This document shows, in pieces, positions 29,334-41,701 of a stretch of DNA of 64,000 nucleotides. The notes beneath the pieces are model-generated. The model saw only the letters and a program-made list of their open reading frames with translations. It was not told where the DNA came from and did not search any database. The position numbers were made by a program, and so were the translations under genes. The first letter of the stretch is position 1. Every line of letters begins with the position of its first letter. Source of the stretch: Mytilus californianus (lineage: Eukaryota; Mollusca; Bivalvia; Mytilida; Mytilidae); the NCBI RefSeq assembly GCF_021869535.1, contig NW_026262690.1:64054995-64118994 (forward strand), in the 5' to 3' direction.

Positions 29334-30905
29334 TAGACTGGCTATTTTGCCGGCACCGGCAACATAGAAAATATGCTATTTTGCCGGCTCTGATTAAAAT
29401 ATCTTAATTCAAGCTGGCAAAATAGCATATTTCTATAGAAATGGCTATTATACCGTCACCAGGCAATATAATGAATTTGTTATTTTGCCGGTTCTTTGTA
29501 AAGAGTGAAATTTAATATTTACTATTTAAAAGTTCTACGAAAATGTGCACTGTCAACATTAAAGAATAAAAAATAATTACTAATATACCGGTAGTTAAAT
29601 AAGAAAACAGATAACAATATTTCAGATACATACAACAGTCGGGGGCATTACTTAAACACGTAACTTTTAAAATTACCAATACAAGTTGTGTTGAAAACGA
29701 GGCAATTTTTAATATTACTGATATAAGTAATTTTTGTAAATATTACTTTTACAGGTGTCCATCCATACAGATTTTACTAGCTTTAACAATTTTTCAGACA
29801 ACTGGTTATTTTTCCCATGAAATATAAAAACTAATCCTCCTGAAACACTAATTGCCTTTCTGATGCACTTACATTTCATATCGCACTTACATTTCATATC
29901 AACGCTTCTGGGTCAAAGATTGGTCTCTTGGACCATTAGAATATCATTTTCCTTGAAAATCTTAAAGATAGAGAGATATCAATAGACATGATAGATAGAC
30001 ACGTGTGATTTAATTAAGACTTGAAGTTATTTATAATTTGTAACCCATAACAATTACATATGTTTCTCAAATAATTGTTATTACTATTTTTTTCAAAGAT
30101 GTATAAAATAACTTATACAAGTAATATTTTTGTCACTATTTTTAAAGTATTCATTTATCTCTATATCCCTCTCAAATTTGATAAATTCTTAATTTTATGT
30201 AATAAAATGATGTACAAATTCATAAAAACTACATTTAGTCCATGCTTTATTGAATTTTAAAATAAATATATTTAGTAATTTAAAAAATTTTAAAAACAAA
30301 AATTACCTAAATAAAAATAACTTGTTTAAGTAATGCCCCTGACTGTACAATCGTTTAAAATTATTTATCAGTCAAAGTGAAAAAAAGAATTTATAACAAT
30401 AAATAAAAATAAAAATATTGAGCATCCAGTTGTTGCAATGAAATCATATCAAAACATGTAGTTGAAATTACTTCTAAAATCAGTCACAGTCTAATGCTAC
30501 ATGTACATTGTATGCATAAGAATAAAATCTCAGATTTTTTAACTGTAACAAAAATAAAAGTTAAAAATCTCATTGCATCATAAATTTGATTAAACATTAT
30601 ACAGTATAACAAAACCAATCACATAGCTTCAAAAATCAAAAATGTTTAAATTACATTTGCTTTTGAAATAATAGTCAGTTCTTTGAATTGCATATGTAAA
30701 CAAAATAGTTTTTTAAATTGGCTTCCACTTACTTAGAGCCGGCAAAATAGCATATTTTCTATTTTTCCAGCGCTGGCAACAAATTCACTATATCATGTAT
30801 ATTGGCGGTGCCGGTAAAATATCCATTTCTATAAAAATATGCTATTTTGACAGCTTGAATTAAGATATTTTAATCAGAGCCGGCAAAATAGCATATTTTC
30901 TAGCC
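29334..30905. mobile_element. About 1.57-kb element with ~150-bp terminal inverted repeats
   Basis: Left arm about 29360-29495 and right arm 30735-30905 are about 85% identical as reverse complements, with repeated gctattttgccggctctg. The interior is AT-rich without a transposase frame. A second inverted-repeat element is nested inside at about 29633-30352. Confidence 0.72.
29633..30352. mobile_element. Nested element with CAGTC-type inverted ends
   Basis: Left end cagtcgggggcattacttaa and right end ttaagtaatgcccctgactg are inverted, each beside TA. Size and ends fit a non-autonomous Tc1/mariner-like element. The ~720 bp interior has no transposase. Confidence 0.6.
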
Positions 30906-31563
30906 ACTGCCTTTTTTTATACCAATTATCATGGACCCACAAATTCACAAAGAGTCAATAACAATATGTAACAATCTTAATTTTAGATGTACAATCTGGT
31001 TCATACAGAAAATACAATACAAAATACAGGATACAAATGAGTATTTGTAGTTTAAAATTTGTTACCAGTTAAGCAAAGATTCTTTGTAGTGTTCATGCAT
31101 ATACATTTATTAATAATAATAATGAACACTACATAATAAATATCTGACTCTTTTTTATAGCACCAGTCATGAAAACAAAAGGAAGCATGAATTAAAAATC
31201 AATCGATTTCTATCCAGTAATGAACATATGAAGTACACATTTTTATGTGTCTATAGAATAAATAAAGCAGACTTTTTGAGCTGTTTAATGTCATGGTACC
31301 CAAATTGCACTGAGTAATCAATTAGCATCCATTAAGAAAAATAAAAAACAAAAATACAGCAAAAATCTTATAGGTGTTCTTACCGACTAAACAATTTAGC
31401 TATAAAACATTGACACTTACCATTTTGTCAGTTGTACTGGCTTAAGATTGCCCAAGCGTATTTGCCACCAATTTTCGGTAGGCCAAACACACTTCCGCTG
31501 TACCTGGTATTTTTTAACCACAATAACTGCTTTGTTAAAGTTTGCTTTCTTTTTATTTTACAG
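30906..31563. other. Presumed LYSET upstream or intronic sequence
   Basis: No repeat or exon recognised. The 5' exon of LYSET must lie here or further upstream if the acceptor at 31563 is used, but it could not be placed with confidence. Confidence 0.5.
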
Positions 31564-32000
31564 ATTTAAGAACAAATGAGGTGTGGATGATGAGATTTAG
31601 ACAAAGACTGGCTTGGTTAGTGATAGTGTTTTTTCTAGCAGCAACATGTGCTCTTGTGTACTATATTTTTGAGATAAATGAACATTTCAATAAATTTGCC
31701 ATTGACCATGTTGAAAAATTCCATACAAACTCGGGAACAGAATTTGACCATGGATTGTGGCATCACATAATTGATATACCTGCTTTTGTCTTCTTCATCA
31801 TATTTATAATGGCATATCTACAGATTTTCTTCATGATTTTGGCTTGTACCAGAACAGAACCAAAGCACAGTTTTGCATACATTTGGCCAAGTTTTCTTTC
31901 TACAAAGTTCAAGTCGTTAGTATCAAATTGTTCATTAAGTATTGAAGGATCAAAGAAATCTCATGACTCTACAAATGGTTATATTACGATTGATACATGA
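31564..32000 (+). CDS. LYSET: LYSET / TMEM251 / GCAF, Golgi anchor of GlcNAc-1-phosphotransferase (main coding exon)
   Basis: LYSET is a small Golgi membrane protein that retains and stabilises GNPTAB, the enzyme that puts mannose-6-phosphate on lysosomal hydrolases. From the ATG at 31587 the frame gives 137 residues ending at TGA 31998-32000. It starts MMRFRQRLAW against human MMNFRQRMGW. Helix 1 is at about 9-28 (followed by YYIFEI) and helix 2 at about 64-87 (AYLQIFFMILAC). CTRTEPK follows, and the end ITIDT matches human LQLIDT. A clear acceptor (ttttattttacag) ends at 31563, and the 23 bases before the ATG are open (LRTNEVW). A longer product from an upstream exon, like the human long form, is therefore possible. 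The loop between helices is a little longer than in human. Recognition is by remembered sequence similarity over the whole length. Confidence 0.9.
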
Positions 32001-32417
32001 ATTATGCTTATACACAGTACTGTGATATTTTAGAATTATCAGTTGTTGAGTTTCTATAATCTTGTCTTTTTTTCATTTTGATAGCATTATTTTATTTACA
32101 TTTGTTTTGATAACTTTTATTTTGGAAATGAGGAATACATGTCCATACAGTGGGATACCTATTGACAAAAAAATATTGCCCTTGCTTACACCAAAAAATA
32201 GAACTCTTCAATGTTTGGAACCTTCTCTGTTATTATGAGTAGGTTTAGGAAATTGTATCATGATAAGACTATGTTGAACACTTATATTAGACTAAGATAT
32301 ATGAATGAAAAGAAATTTAGATTTTGAATGTTCATAATTTTGAATTTTTTTTTGGCAAAGATTAACATTTTTAAGTGTAATAACTTTCTGATACAATTTT
32401 CTTGATGAACAGTGAAA

Positions 32418-32423
32418 AATAAA
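32418..32423 (+). terminator. LYSET: Possible LYSET polyadenylation signal
   Basis: AATAAA 418 bases after the stop. A second AATAAA is at 32767-32772, so the true end cannot be chosen from sequence alone. Confidence 0.4.
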
Positions 32424-32489
32424 ACAATATCAATTTGCATGTAAATTATATATAACACAGTTTAATAACATAAACAGTACAGATTTTGC

Positions 32490-32530
32490 TGCATCAGATG
32501 CACATTTTGACAATCAATGTCTCTTCAGTG
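32490..32530 (-). other. Hammerhead-like motif in LYSET 3' flank
   Basis: Minus-strand CTGAAGA and stem II GACA.../...TGTC are kept with one loop change, but the GAAA core reads CAAAA here, so this copy is decayed. Followed by the usual repeat flank (ttgaggccaaaac). Confidence 0.4.
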
Positions 32531-32717
32531 ATGTTTGAGGCCAAAACATAATTTTAAAAAATGTAAGATTTTAGTTTAGAAATAATTTTAAATCAGTTTG
32601 GTATATACAAAGTATTGATTTTATTGCCTTAATCACTTGACGAGTTACTTTTTTCATTGTTCTCATGTCACCAGTATTGCCAACATGTATGAAAGAATGA
32701 TGTGTGTTACATTGAAA

Positions 32718-32750
32718 ATACATATAAATATATATATATATATATAAATG
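32718..32750. repeat. (TA)n microsatellite
   Basis: Run of alternating TA with a few A interruptions. The stretch 32540-33280 otherwise shows nothing recognisable. Confidence 0.8.
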
Positions 32751-33281
32751 TATATAAAAAACCTCAAATAAAGTGCTAAACATTTAATTAAGAATACTCA
32801 AATTGAATGCTTATATCTTTGTTATTCTGATGATAATTTATAGCTAGACAAATATAATAGATATTCATGATATTTGCAGTTGTCCTTTCTGTCTTTTGGG
32901 ATGTCATTTTGATATATTATTGAGATAAATTTGAATATTCAATCTGTTATTGTATTATATAACATTAATTATACTGGCATTTGATATACTTTGTGTTTTT
33001 CAATTGACCAAGGCATAAGCATTGTGGTGTATTTACAATTTTTTGATTGTATGATAATTTATTATTATTTTGAAGCACATGATTGACACTATTGATACAA
33101 AAATGTAAATCTAAGCGATTTAAGGCAAAATGTGCTACATCAGTAATATGACATAAAACTTGCAAGATTGTGTTCATTCGTAAATATATTAGTGAAAAAG
33201 TATGTTGGAGTTTGTCAGATTTGTCAGTTTCATAATTTATATTTCATGGTACGGTCAAGGTCATTTGCCTTACATCTGTTT

Positions 33282-33842
33282 TTATATTTTTTGCGATACT
33301 AAGTATATTGGTATGACGTTGGCGTCATCGTCCGAAGACACATTGGTTTTCGCACTCTAACTTTAGTTTAAGTGAATGGATCTTTATGAAATTTTACCAT
33401 AAGGTTCAATACCACAAAAGGAAGGTTGGGATTGATTTTGGAAGTTATGGTACCAACAAGTAAGGAATCAGGGGCCCAAAATGGGCCAAAAATAAGCATT
33501 TTTGTAACTTCCAGACAATAACTTGTGTTCAAGTGTATGGATTTCTCTGACATTGTACCTCAAGGTTCCATATCACAAAGGGAATGCTGGGATTGATTTT
33601 GGGGGTAATTGCCTCAAATTTTAGGAATTAGGGGCCAAAAAGGGGTTAAAAAAACAAGCATTTTTCTAGTTTCCAGACAATAACTTGTGTTCAAGTGTAT
33701 GGATCTTGTACTGCAAGGTACCAAAAAAAAAATTTAGGGGGGGTGGGTTAAAAAAGAAATTGTGGGGGCAATTTTTTTTTTCATTTCAGATTACAGAAAT
33801 TAAAAAGAAAATTTCTTAAAATATTATTTCTTTTTGCAAAAA

Positions 33843-33874
<32 letters not shown>

Positions 33875-34213
33875 TGGGGGGGGGGGGGGGGGTCAATACG
33901 CAACAGCATAGTGTTTTTCACAAAAGCAAAAAAAGGGGGGGTAAATTTTATTTGGGGGGGGGTTCAATTTCACAACAGCATAGTGTATTGCACAAAAGCA
34001 AAAAATTGAATATAGATTCAAATCATATAACCAATTCTAAGTTCTTTGACTACAGTTATTCGGTGTCAGAAACCTATTATGTGTCAAATATTTATTTACA
34101 ATCCAAATTCAGACCTGTATCAAGCGTGAATATTGTGTCCATTTTTGCCCCAACTGTTCAGGGTTGGACCTCTGCGGTCGTATCCTGCTGCACTCAGCGA
34201 AGCATTTTATTAT
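33282..34213 (+). mobile_element. HINE-like family 2 copy with decayed 5' hairpin
   Basis: Starts tttgcgatactaagtatattg (hairpin eroded), keeps ggtatgacgttggcgtcatc, the body units and the 3' end ctctgcggtcgtatcctgct with gcactcagcgaagcatttta. It contains a long poly-G tract at 33846-33892. The small ORFs over it are not genes. Confidence 0.72.
33846..33892. repeat. Poly-G tract (~47 bases)
   Basis: Nearly pure G with one T, inside family 2. Other family 2 copies have shorter G-runs at the equivalent place (20100-20150, 21770-21790). Strong G-quadruplex potential; the length in the assembly is doubtful. Confidence 0.85.
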
Positions 34214-34319
34214 TCATATACATAGATAGAGCAAGTTAATATGTTATAATGAACATTCAGTAAACTCCTATCTGATTAAATTACAGATCCTTTGTCGAAG
34301 CATTGCTTACAAGGATCTG

Positions 34320-34456
34320 AAAGCACTCCGTTTTACTTTCTGTTGTGGTAATTATTACATCAGTCAATGAAATTCAGCCTTCAAATTTTTGTATCATTAC
34401 GACAAAACCAAAGGATTCCGAAAGATCTCTAAAACAGAAAGTAGAACGGAGCATTG
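34320..34456. repeat. Small inverted-repeat element
   Basis: Ends GCACTCCGTTTTACTTTCTG and cagaaagtagaacggagc are inverted and about 90 bases apart. Likely a MITE remnant. The following 1 kb to 35480 has no recognisable feature. Confidence 0.5.
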
Positions 34457-35516
34457 TCAGATTTTTGTTAGTGAAGCTTGGACACAGGATCTATATTTTA
34501 ATCAGATTCAGTAAAATTTGACTTTATGTTAACTACCTCTTCAGTTTCTTTTATATGATTTTGTCATTTGATATCTTTATTGTATATGTGTGAAAAAAAC
34601 CTATAGTGGTACATGTATATATATTTATGATGTTGGTGGATAAAATTTGTGTTTTTTCCCTAGGTTAGAATAAGTGTTTACTATGGGTTAAATGTTATTC
34701 ATGGGATACTAATTTTCATGGATTTCATGGGTTTAGGTAAATCACCAGATTAATTGTTCCAAAAATGTCCTTGTTAGCAGAATTTTTCAAAAACATGAAT
34801 ACAATTATTTCTGAAATCTGAACCCCCCCAAAATTGGTACCCATATGAATAAATGAATCCAGAGTAACCGGTATATTAGTGGTATATGGGTCATATGTAC
34901 TTATTGTATCTTTACACTGTGTTATTCTGCTAATTTGCAGCAATTTAATTTGCTTCACACACATAAAAATTCACATTTTTTTTTTAAATATACAGAAGTG
35001 CATGATAAAGAAGACTAAAGATTTACATATGTTCATCTTTGTCTTGTTTGGAAGATAAGTACAAAACTGGCTGATAGTTTTGTTATTGTACTGCAGTTGG
35101 AGTCAGTTGTGTAATCTACTTATCTTACAGTTTTTAATCTAGATCCTTGAATTTTCACAAAATGGTTGCACCTGGTTTTTTGTCATTGTTTTGAGTAATT
35201 TTGTTAAACCAAAGGGTTGAAACTTGGGATTTGTCGCCTCTCCACTTAACACTAGGCAATAAGGAGTAAGAACAATGACTGGTTGGCCTGAAGTCAGAAT
35301 AAATTGTCCAGGTAGGGTGATATGTCTTACTTTGGAGTGTTACCTTGTGAACTAGCACATTAATAAACTGGCTCTGTGTGTCAGTCTAGTAGAAAGCAGA
35401 GTTCTTATTGATATCACATGAACATGTTCTCATCCTGAATATGCATTTAATGTGCCACCGGACATTTAAACAAATTTTCACATTTTCTTTTTCTTCTCTG
35501 AAACTACTGGACCAAT

Positions 35517-37652
35517 TTTTTATACGACCGCAAAAAAATTTCGTCCGGCGTCGTCCGAAGACACATTGGTTTTCGCACTCTAACTTTAGTTTAAGTGAAT
35601 GGATCTCTATGAAATTTTACCACAAGGTTCAATACCACAAAAGGAAGGTTGGGATTGATTTTGGGGGTTATGGTACCAACAGTAAAGGAATTAGGGGCCA
35701 AAAAGGGGCCAAAAATAAGCATTTTTGTAACTTCCAGACATAATTTGTGTATAAGTGTATGGATCTCTCTGACATTGTACCACAAGGTTCCATATCACAA
35801 AAGGAATGCTGGGATTGATTTTGGGGGTAATTGCCTCAAAATTTTAGGAATTAGGGGCCAAAAAAGGGGCAAAAAACAAGCATTTTTCTAGTTTCATGAC
35901 AATAACTTGTGTGTAAGTGTATGGATCTTTCTGAAATTGTACTACAAGGTTCCATATCACAAAGGGAAAGCTGGAATTGAGTTTGGGGGTAATTGCCGAA
36001 ACGTTTAGGAATTGGGGGCCAAAAAGGGGCCAAAAAACACATTTTTCTAGTTTCCAGACAATAACTTGTGTTCAAGTGTATGGATCTCTCTGAAATTGTA
36101 CTGCAAGGTACCATACCGCAAAGGGAAGGCTGGGATTGATGATGGGGGTAATTGCCTCAATATTTTAGTAATTAGGGGCCAAAAAGGGGGGGAAAAAAGC
36201 ATTTTTCTGGTTTCAGGACAATAACTTGTGTGTAAGTGTATGGATCTTTCTGAAATTGTACTACAAGGTTCCATAACACAAAGGGAAAGCTGGGTTTGAG
36301 TTTGGGGGTAATTGCCCTAAATGTTTAGGAATTTGGGGCCAAAAAGGGGCCAAAAAACACATTTTTCTAGTTTCCAGACAATAACTTGTGTTCAAGTGTA
36401 TGGATCTCTCTGAAATTGTACTGCAAGGTACCATACCACAAAGGAAAGGCTGGGATTGAGTTTGGGGGTGATGAATCATAAGGGGGTTCAAAAAATTTGG
36501 GGGGGGATTTTTTTTTTTTCCTTTTTTTTTCTTTTAAAATTTTCCATTTTAAGTTGGTTATTTCTGATTTATATTTAAAAGCAAATAATAATGATATGGT
36601 AGGAGATACACAACAAACAGGATGTGTAAATTATTATATAATAAGTATTGTGCAATCGCAAGAAATTTTCAATTGCACAGTATTGCGCAATAGCAAGAAA
36701 TATCCAATAGCACAATATTGCGCAATAGCAAGAAATTGTCAATTGTACAGTATTGCGCAATAGCAAGAAATATTTAATTGCACAGTATTGTGCAAAAGAA
36801 GATACTTCGTATAAATTGCTTATTTCTTGATCAATTTCAATGGGGTTTTATTCTTGAATTCTTGGGGTTCTTTAATATGCTGAATCTAACCGTGTATTTA
36901 GTTTTTGGATTTTGGGCCCCATTTTTAAATTGTTCCACATTGAGGTCCAAAGGGTCCAACATTAAACTTTGTTTGATTTCATCAAAAATTGAGTTATTGG
37001 GGTTCTTTGATATGCCGAATCTAACCGTGTATTTAGATTCTTAATTTTTGGTTCCGTTTTCAAATTGGTCTACATTAAGGTCCAAAGGGTCTAAAATTAA
37101 ACTTAGTTTGATTTTAACAAAAATTGAATTCTTAGGGTTCTTTGATATGCTGAATCTAAACATGTATTTAGATTTTTGATTATGGGCCCAGTTTTCAAGT
37201 TGGTCCAAATCGGGGTCCAAAATTAAACTTTGTTTGATTTCAACAAAAATTGAATATATGGGGTTCTTTGATATGCTGAGTTTAACCATGTATTTAGATT
37301 TTTGATTTTTGGGCCCCGTTATCAACTTTGTCCACATTGAGGTCAAAAGGGTCCAAAATTAAACTTTGTTTGATTTCATCAAAAATTGAATTCTTGGGGT
37401 TCTTTGATATGCTGAATCTAACCATGTATTTAGATTTTGGATATTGGACCATAATAGGTGAATGTCCAATTTAAAATTTTTAAGTTCTTAGATCACATTC
37501 ATTCTGTGTCAGAAACCTATGCTGTGTCAAATATTTAATCACAATCCAAATGCAAAGCTGTATCAAGCTTGAATGTTGTGTCCATACTTGCCCCAACTGT
37601 TCAGGGTTCGACCTCTGCGGTCGTATCAAGCTGCGCCCTGCGGAGCATTTTA
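35517..37652 (+). mobile_element. HINE-like family 2 element, longest copy, nested in family 1
   Basis: Hairpin start tatacgaccgcaaaaaaatt, then many units of about 165 bp with ttggggccaaaaaggggcca-type wording. A 41-bp minisatellite follows, then units with ggggttctttgatatgctga. It ends ctctgcggtcgtatcaagct. The overlapping ORFs come from the repeats. Confidence 0.75.
36645..36790. repeat. About 41-bp tandem repeat inside family 2
   Basis: Three to four units containing attgcgcaatagcaagaaat. The unit has an inner palindrome TTGCGCAA. Confidence 0.8.
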
Positions 37653-37696
37653 TCCCAAACTGCAGGAATATTATATGGAAAATCTTCTGTAAAAAT

Positions 37697-38558
37697 TAGG
37701 GATGTCAACTCAGTGAACAATTACTATTTGCGTACTCGTTGGTTTTATCAAGCGATACTCGAGTCCTCGCTCGGGAATATATCTACAACACAGAAAACAA
37801 AAAAACGTACTTTACATTCTGTGGTTTGTTGTTCAACTGACGAAAACCCAGCTACATAAGTTTCTGGGACAAGGAATTACACACTATAATTAATAGATCA
37901 TTACCTATACAGGTACTAATTAAGTAAAAAAACAATAATCTAATCAATATAGTCTGGGAACAGTATATATATGTTCCTGATATAGTTTAATGAACACATA
38001 TTTAAAAATTATAACAAGGAAAAATCATTTCAAACAATAGTTTTTGGTAATCGTTAAGAAAACACATTTAATGTTTACAAAGGCATAAGGATTAGAAGTT
38101 TAATTATTCACTGAGGGTCACCAGAGGATGCAACGAATTTATTTTATTTGCAAATATTTTCTTGTCAACTATTATTGGGGATAGTCGGTTTTGCAACTTC
38201 GTAAATTACAGTCTGGCAGACGAAAATATTTGCTCTGACGGTACCGATGTGACAGAATGGCGAAGACATGTTAAGTTTAAAGTATTAGCCTAGGTAGGCA
38301 TAGCCCACGTATTTTCCGAGGCATTTTCAATGACAATTTAGCACAAGCATTCGAAACAAAATGTATTTTATTCACTAGTATGATTAATCAGTGATGCCTA
38401 TTTAATTTTCCGAAAGAGGTTCTCAAAAAAGATCACTTTTATATAAAGAAAACAGCAATATTCTGACAGGAAACCGATTAGTCGAGTATCGTTTTGGTAT
38501 TCGATACTCTGTACTACCGAGCGATACTCGAATACTTGAGTACTCATTGACATCCCTA
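37697..38558. mobile_element. hAT-type non-autonomous transposon with perfect 8-bp target duplication
   Basis: Inverted ends TAGGGATGTCAA...TTGACATCCCTA, flanked on both sides by GTAAAAAT (37689-37696 and 38559-38566). Eight-base duplications and TAGGG-type ends are hAT hallmarks. The 862-bp body has no transposase frame. Subterminal inverted motifs ATACTCGAGT/CGAATACTTG lie inside. Confidence 0.88.
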
Positions 38559-39092
38559 GTAAAAATCATTCCTCAATTGTTTCAGTTCAGATGTAAAACG
38601 TGGCAGCAAGAGGCAAGATGTGTTTCTTTAAAATCTCACCATCTAAAACTACAAGGCAAATGTTTTAAAACTTTAAAGGAGTTAAAACAAAGCCACCAGG
38701 ATCTAGACATGACATAAGCTATCTTCTCTTGAGAAGTTAAAGGATACATTTAGCCAGGGGAACAATTCAGACTCATAGGAGCCTCTTGTTTTAAGAGAAT
38801 ATTTTTTAGCTTTGCAGAATTTTTTATAACCTATTTAGTATTGAAATCTACTTTTGAAAGTTATAGAAAGATAAACCAATCACAATGTTAAAGAAGACTA
38901 CATGTATGTGTGAACACTTCATATACAAATGTATATCATAAATCTAGACTTTGTACATACTTGAAGCCTACATTCTGTTGTTAGTATAGCAGAAGCTGAT
39001 TGTTTGTTAAAAGCATTCCAAAATCACTTTTTATTTATTAATATCTACCAATATATGAATATGTTTTGTTTTTCTTAATCATATATAACTTC

Positions 39093-40067
39093 ATGTTTTT
39101 GTCGAGCCTTCGACTTTAGTCGGCGGCGGCGTCCACAAATATTCACTCTGTGGTTAAAGTTTTTGAAATTTTAATAACTTTCTTAAACTATCCTGGATTT
39201 CTACCAAACTTGGACAGAAGCTTGTTTATGATCATAAGATAGTATCCAGAAGTAAATTTTGTAAAAATAAAATTCCATTTTTTCCGTATTTTACTTATAA
39301 ATGGACTTAGTTTTTCTGCCGGTAAATATTACATTCACTCTGTGGTTAAAGTTTTTAAAATTTTAATAACTTTCTTAAACTATCCTGATTTTGTACCAAA
39401 CTTGGACAGAAGCTTGTTTATGATCATAAGATAGTATCAAGAAGTAAATTTTGTAAAAAAATAAATCCATTTTTTCCTTATTTTACTTTTAAATGGACTT
39501 AGATTTTCTGCCAGGAAACAACACATTCACTCTGTGGTTAAAGTTTTTAAAATTTTAATAACTTTCTTATACTATTTTGATTTTATTCCAAACTTGGACA
39601 GAAGCTTGTTTATGATCAAAAGCTAGTATCTAGAAGGAAATTTTGTAAAAAAATAAATCCATTTTTTCCGTATTTTACTTTTAAATGGACTTAGATTTTC
39701 TGCCAGGAAACAACATATTCACTCGGTGGTTAAAGTTTTTAAAATTTTAATAACTTTCTTATACTATTTTGGATTTGTACCAAACTTGGACAGAAGCTTG
39801 TTTATGATCAAATGCCAGTATCTTGAAGGAAATTTTGTTTTCTTCCAGTTAACATTACATTCAGTCTGCAGTTAAAGTTTTTAAACATTTATTAGATTCA
39901 TAAACTATCCTGGAATTTTACCAAACTTGGACAGAAGCTTCTTACAATCAAAAGATAGTATCAAGAGGAATATTTTTATTGATTTACTTCCTCATTTTTG
40001 TTGAGCCTGCGATTAACAGAAAAAGTAGGCGAGACACTGGGTTCCGTGGAACCCTTACGAATTTTTT
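39093..40067 (+). mobile_element. HINE-like family 4, copy 1
   Basis: Starts gtcgagccttcgactttagtc, then a short GGCGGCGTCC run. Four to five units of about 190 bp follow, with cactctgtggttaaagtttt and accaaacttggacagaagct. It ends gttgagcctgcgattaacag, then the hairpin GGGTTCC-gt-GGAACCC. Almost a twin of the copy at 43785-44812. Confidence 0.78.
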
Positions 40068-41483
40068 CTAGCAAATTACTGTTATATTTTAGTAACAAAA
40101 TACTGTTATTTTTTGTAGCTGCATTGATGAAGTTTAAATGATGAACAACTGTTCTTTGGAAAAAGAACTAGGATTTAAAACCCTATCAAAAGTATTAGAA
40201 TCTTGTTTTTATGCCGATTTAAAGTAAGCTATGACTTTTGCTACCTTAGCTTATATTATGACAAAGGCATTGGGATAACTTTGCATCAGCATTTTAGTTT
40301 GGGAACATTTTTTATTTGAGTGATGATTGACAATAATCGTTTTGGAGTAGAAAATTGTTATTGATAATGAGCTCAAAGGCAATATCACTGCAGCTTAAGA
40401 CAAGACTGAAATTTGAAAAAAATAGTTTTGTTATGATATGTTTTAAATTAAATCTTTTCATTACCAATCTTTGATAAATACTATTCTGTTTGAAGAGGAA
40501 GTTGTCTATTGATTTTGATATCACAAGGTGAATGGTCAAGCTACTCTTAATATCATACTGAAATTTAGGAAAACAGGTTTGTTTCTGGACAATATCTTTT
40601 GAATCATTAATTTTTACTTTTATACTAAAATTTGATGGATAATTATTCAATTTTCGTATAAATTGGATATACTAATTGGGGGAGAGAAAGACCTTTCTTT
40701 AATTTTCTCTATCTTTTAAGATCAGTAAGGGATATTGATCAAGATATAAATAAACTTATTTCTTAATTTTTACTGAAAATATCTTTTGAATAACAATTTT
40801 GATCTTTACCAAATCTGGTAGGGAAATAACTAATGTGACTGGTTTTGTGGTCATCAGGTTAGATATCCAGGAAAAAATAAATAGATTGAAATTTATGACA
40901 TTTTCTATTTGAGTAAAGTGTTATTGAAACTTAAATTCATGAATAAAGTCTCTTGGGGAAAGAAGACATTGTCAATTTGTCATTCTTTTGTTTTACTTTT
41001 GTATTACATTTGTATTACATTTATATTATATATGCAAACATTCCAGGAGATAACTGTTTTCAAAACAAGCAATAAGTATCAAATACTCGGGTCACAACTC
41101 TACTGACATTTTTTTCTGTTTTGTCTGATTTTTATCAATGATCTATTTCTTATATATTGAGGTCTGTGTTAACATGTCTGTTCAGTGGTGCATATCAGTA
41201 GAAGAAATTTATATTTTAATTATGTTAGTAAATTCAAGTTGAATTTGTTTACATATATACCTGCATATTGATAAGAAGATTACCAATTAGTCTGATGATT
41301 CAGTATTTGATGCTGCCTTTTTTTCGATTTGAGGTTTTATGCCCTCATTTTCATGTGTTGTAAAATCATGTTATTTTTTCAAAAGCGGTTGATCATTATT
41401 TACCAGAAGAGATTAAAGATGGGGAAAATCAAACATATTTTTATCTTTTACTTAGTTGTTTCATTTGAATATTTTAAGAATAA
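40068..41483. other. Intergenic, nothing recognised
   Basis: AT-rich. The longest open frame (40312-40650, minus, 112 codons) has skewed, low-complexity composition and no familiar motif. Confidence 0.5.
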
Positions 41484-41570
41484 GAAGATGTGGCATAATT
41501 GCCAATGAGACAACTCTCCACCAAAGACCAAATCACATAGACGTTATTAACTCATCTTGCAAGAAATTCT
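41484..41570 (-). repeat. Short family 9 fragment
   Basis: Carries gatgtggcataattgccaatg and agaccaaatcacatagacgtt, matching the start of the 16848 copy. Confidence 0.6.
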
Positions 41571-41701
41571 CTCAATTGGTTAAAATGGTCTGGCGACTGT
41601 TCTCTGATGCAAATTTTTGAAAAATTGTCCTTCATTGTAAGGAAAAGGAAGGATATCAAGACATAATTTAGTCCTCATCATTCTTGAGGGTATAATCTTT
41701 T

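Larger units (their letters stand above)
35490..38790 (+). mobile_element. HINE-like family 1 remnant, twice interrupted
   Basis: Family 1 wording tctctgaaactactggacca is cut at about 35517 by family 2. It resumes at 37653, is cut again by a hAT-type element (37697-38558), and ends with aattcagactcataggagcc near 38786. The 5' hairpin is absent, so this copy is truncated. Confidence 0.6.

Noticed and set aside
36497..36763. 88-codon ORF with repeating sequence
   Set aside because: Produced by the 41-bp tandem repeat within family 2.
40312..40650. 112-codon minus-strand ORF between repeats
   Set aside because: Rich in N, F, I, K and S as expected for AT-rich noise; no motif, no splice partners and no repeat of the frame elsewhere.
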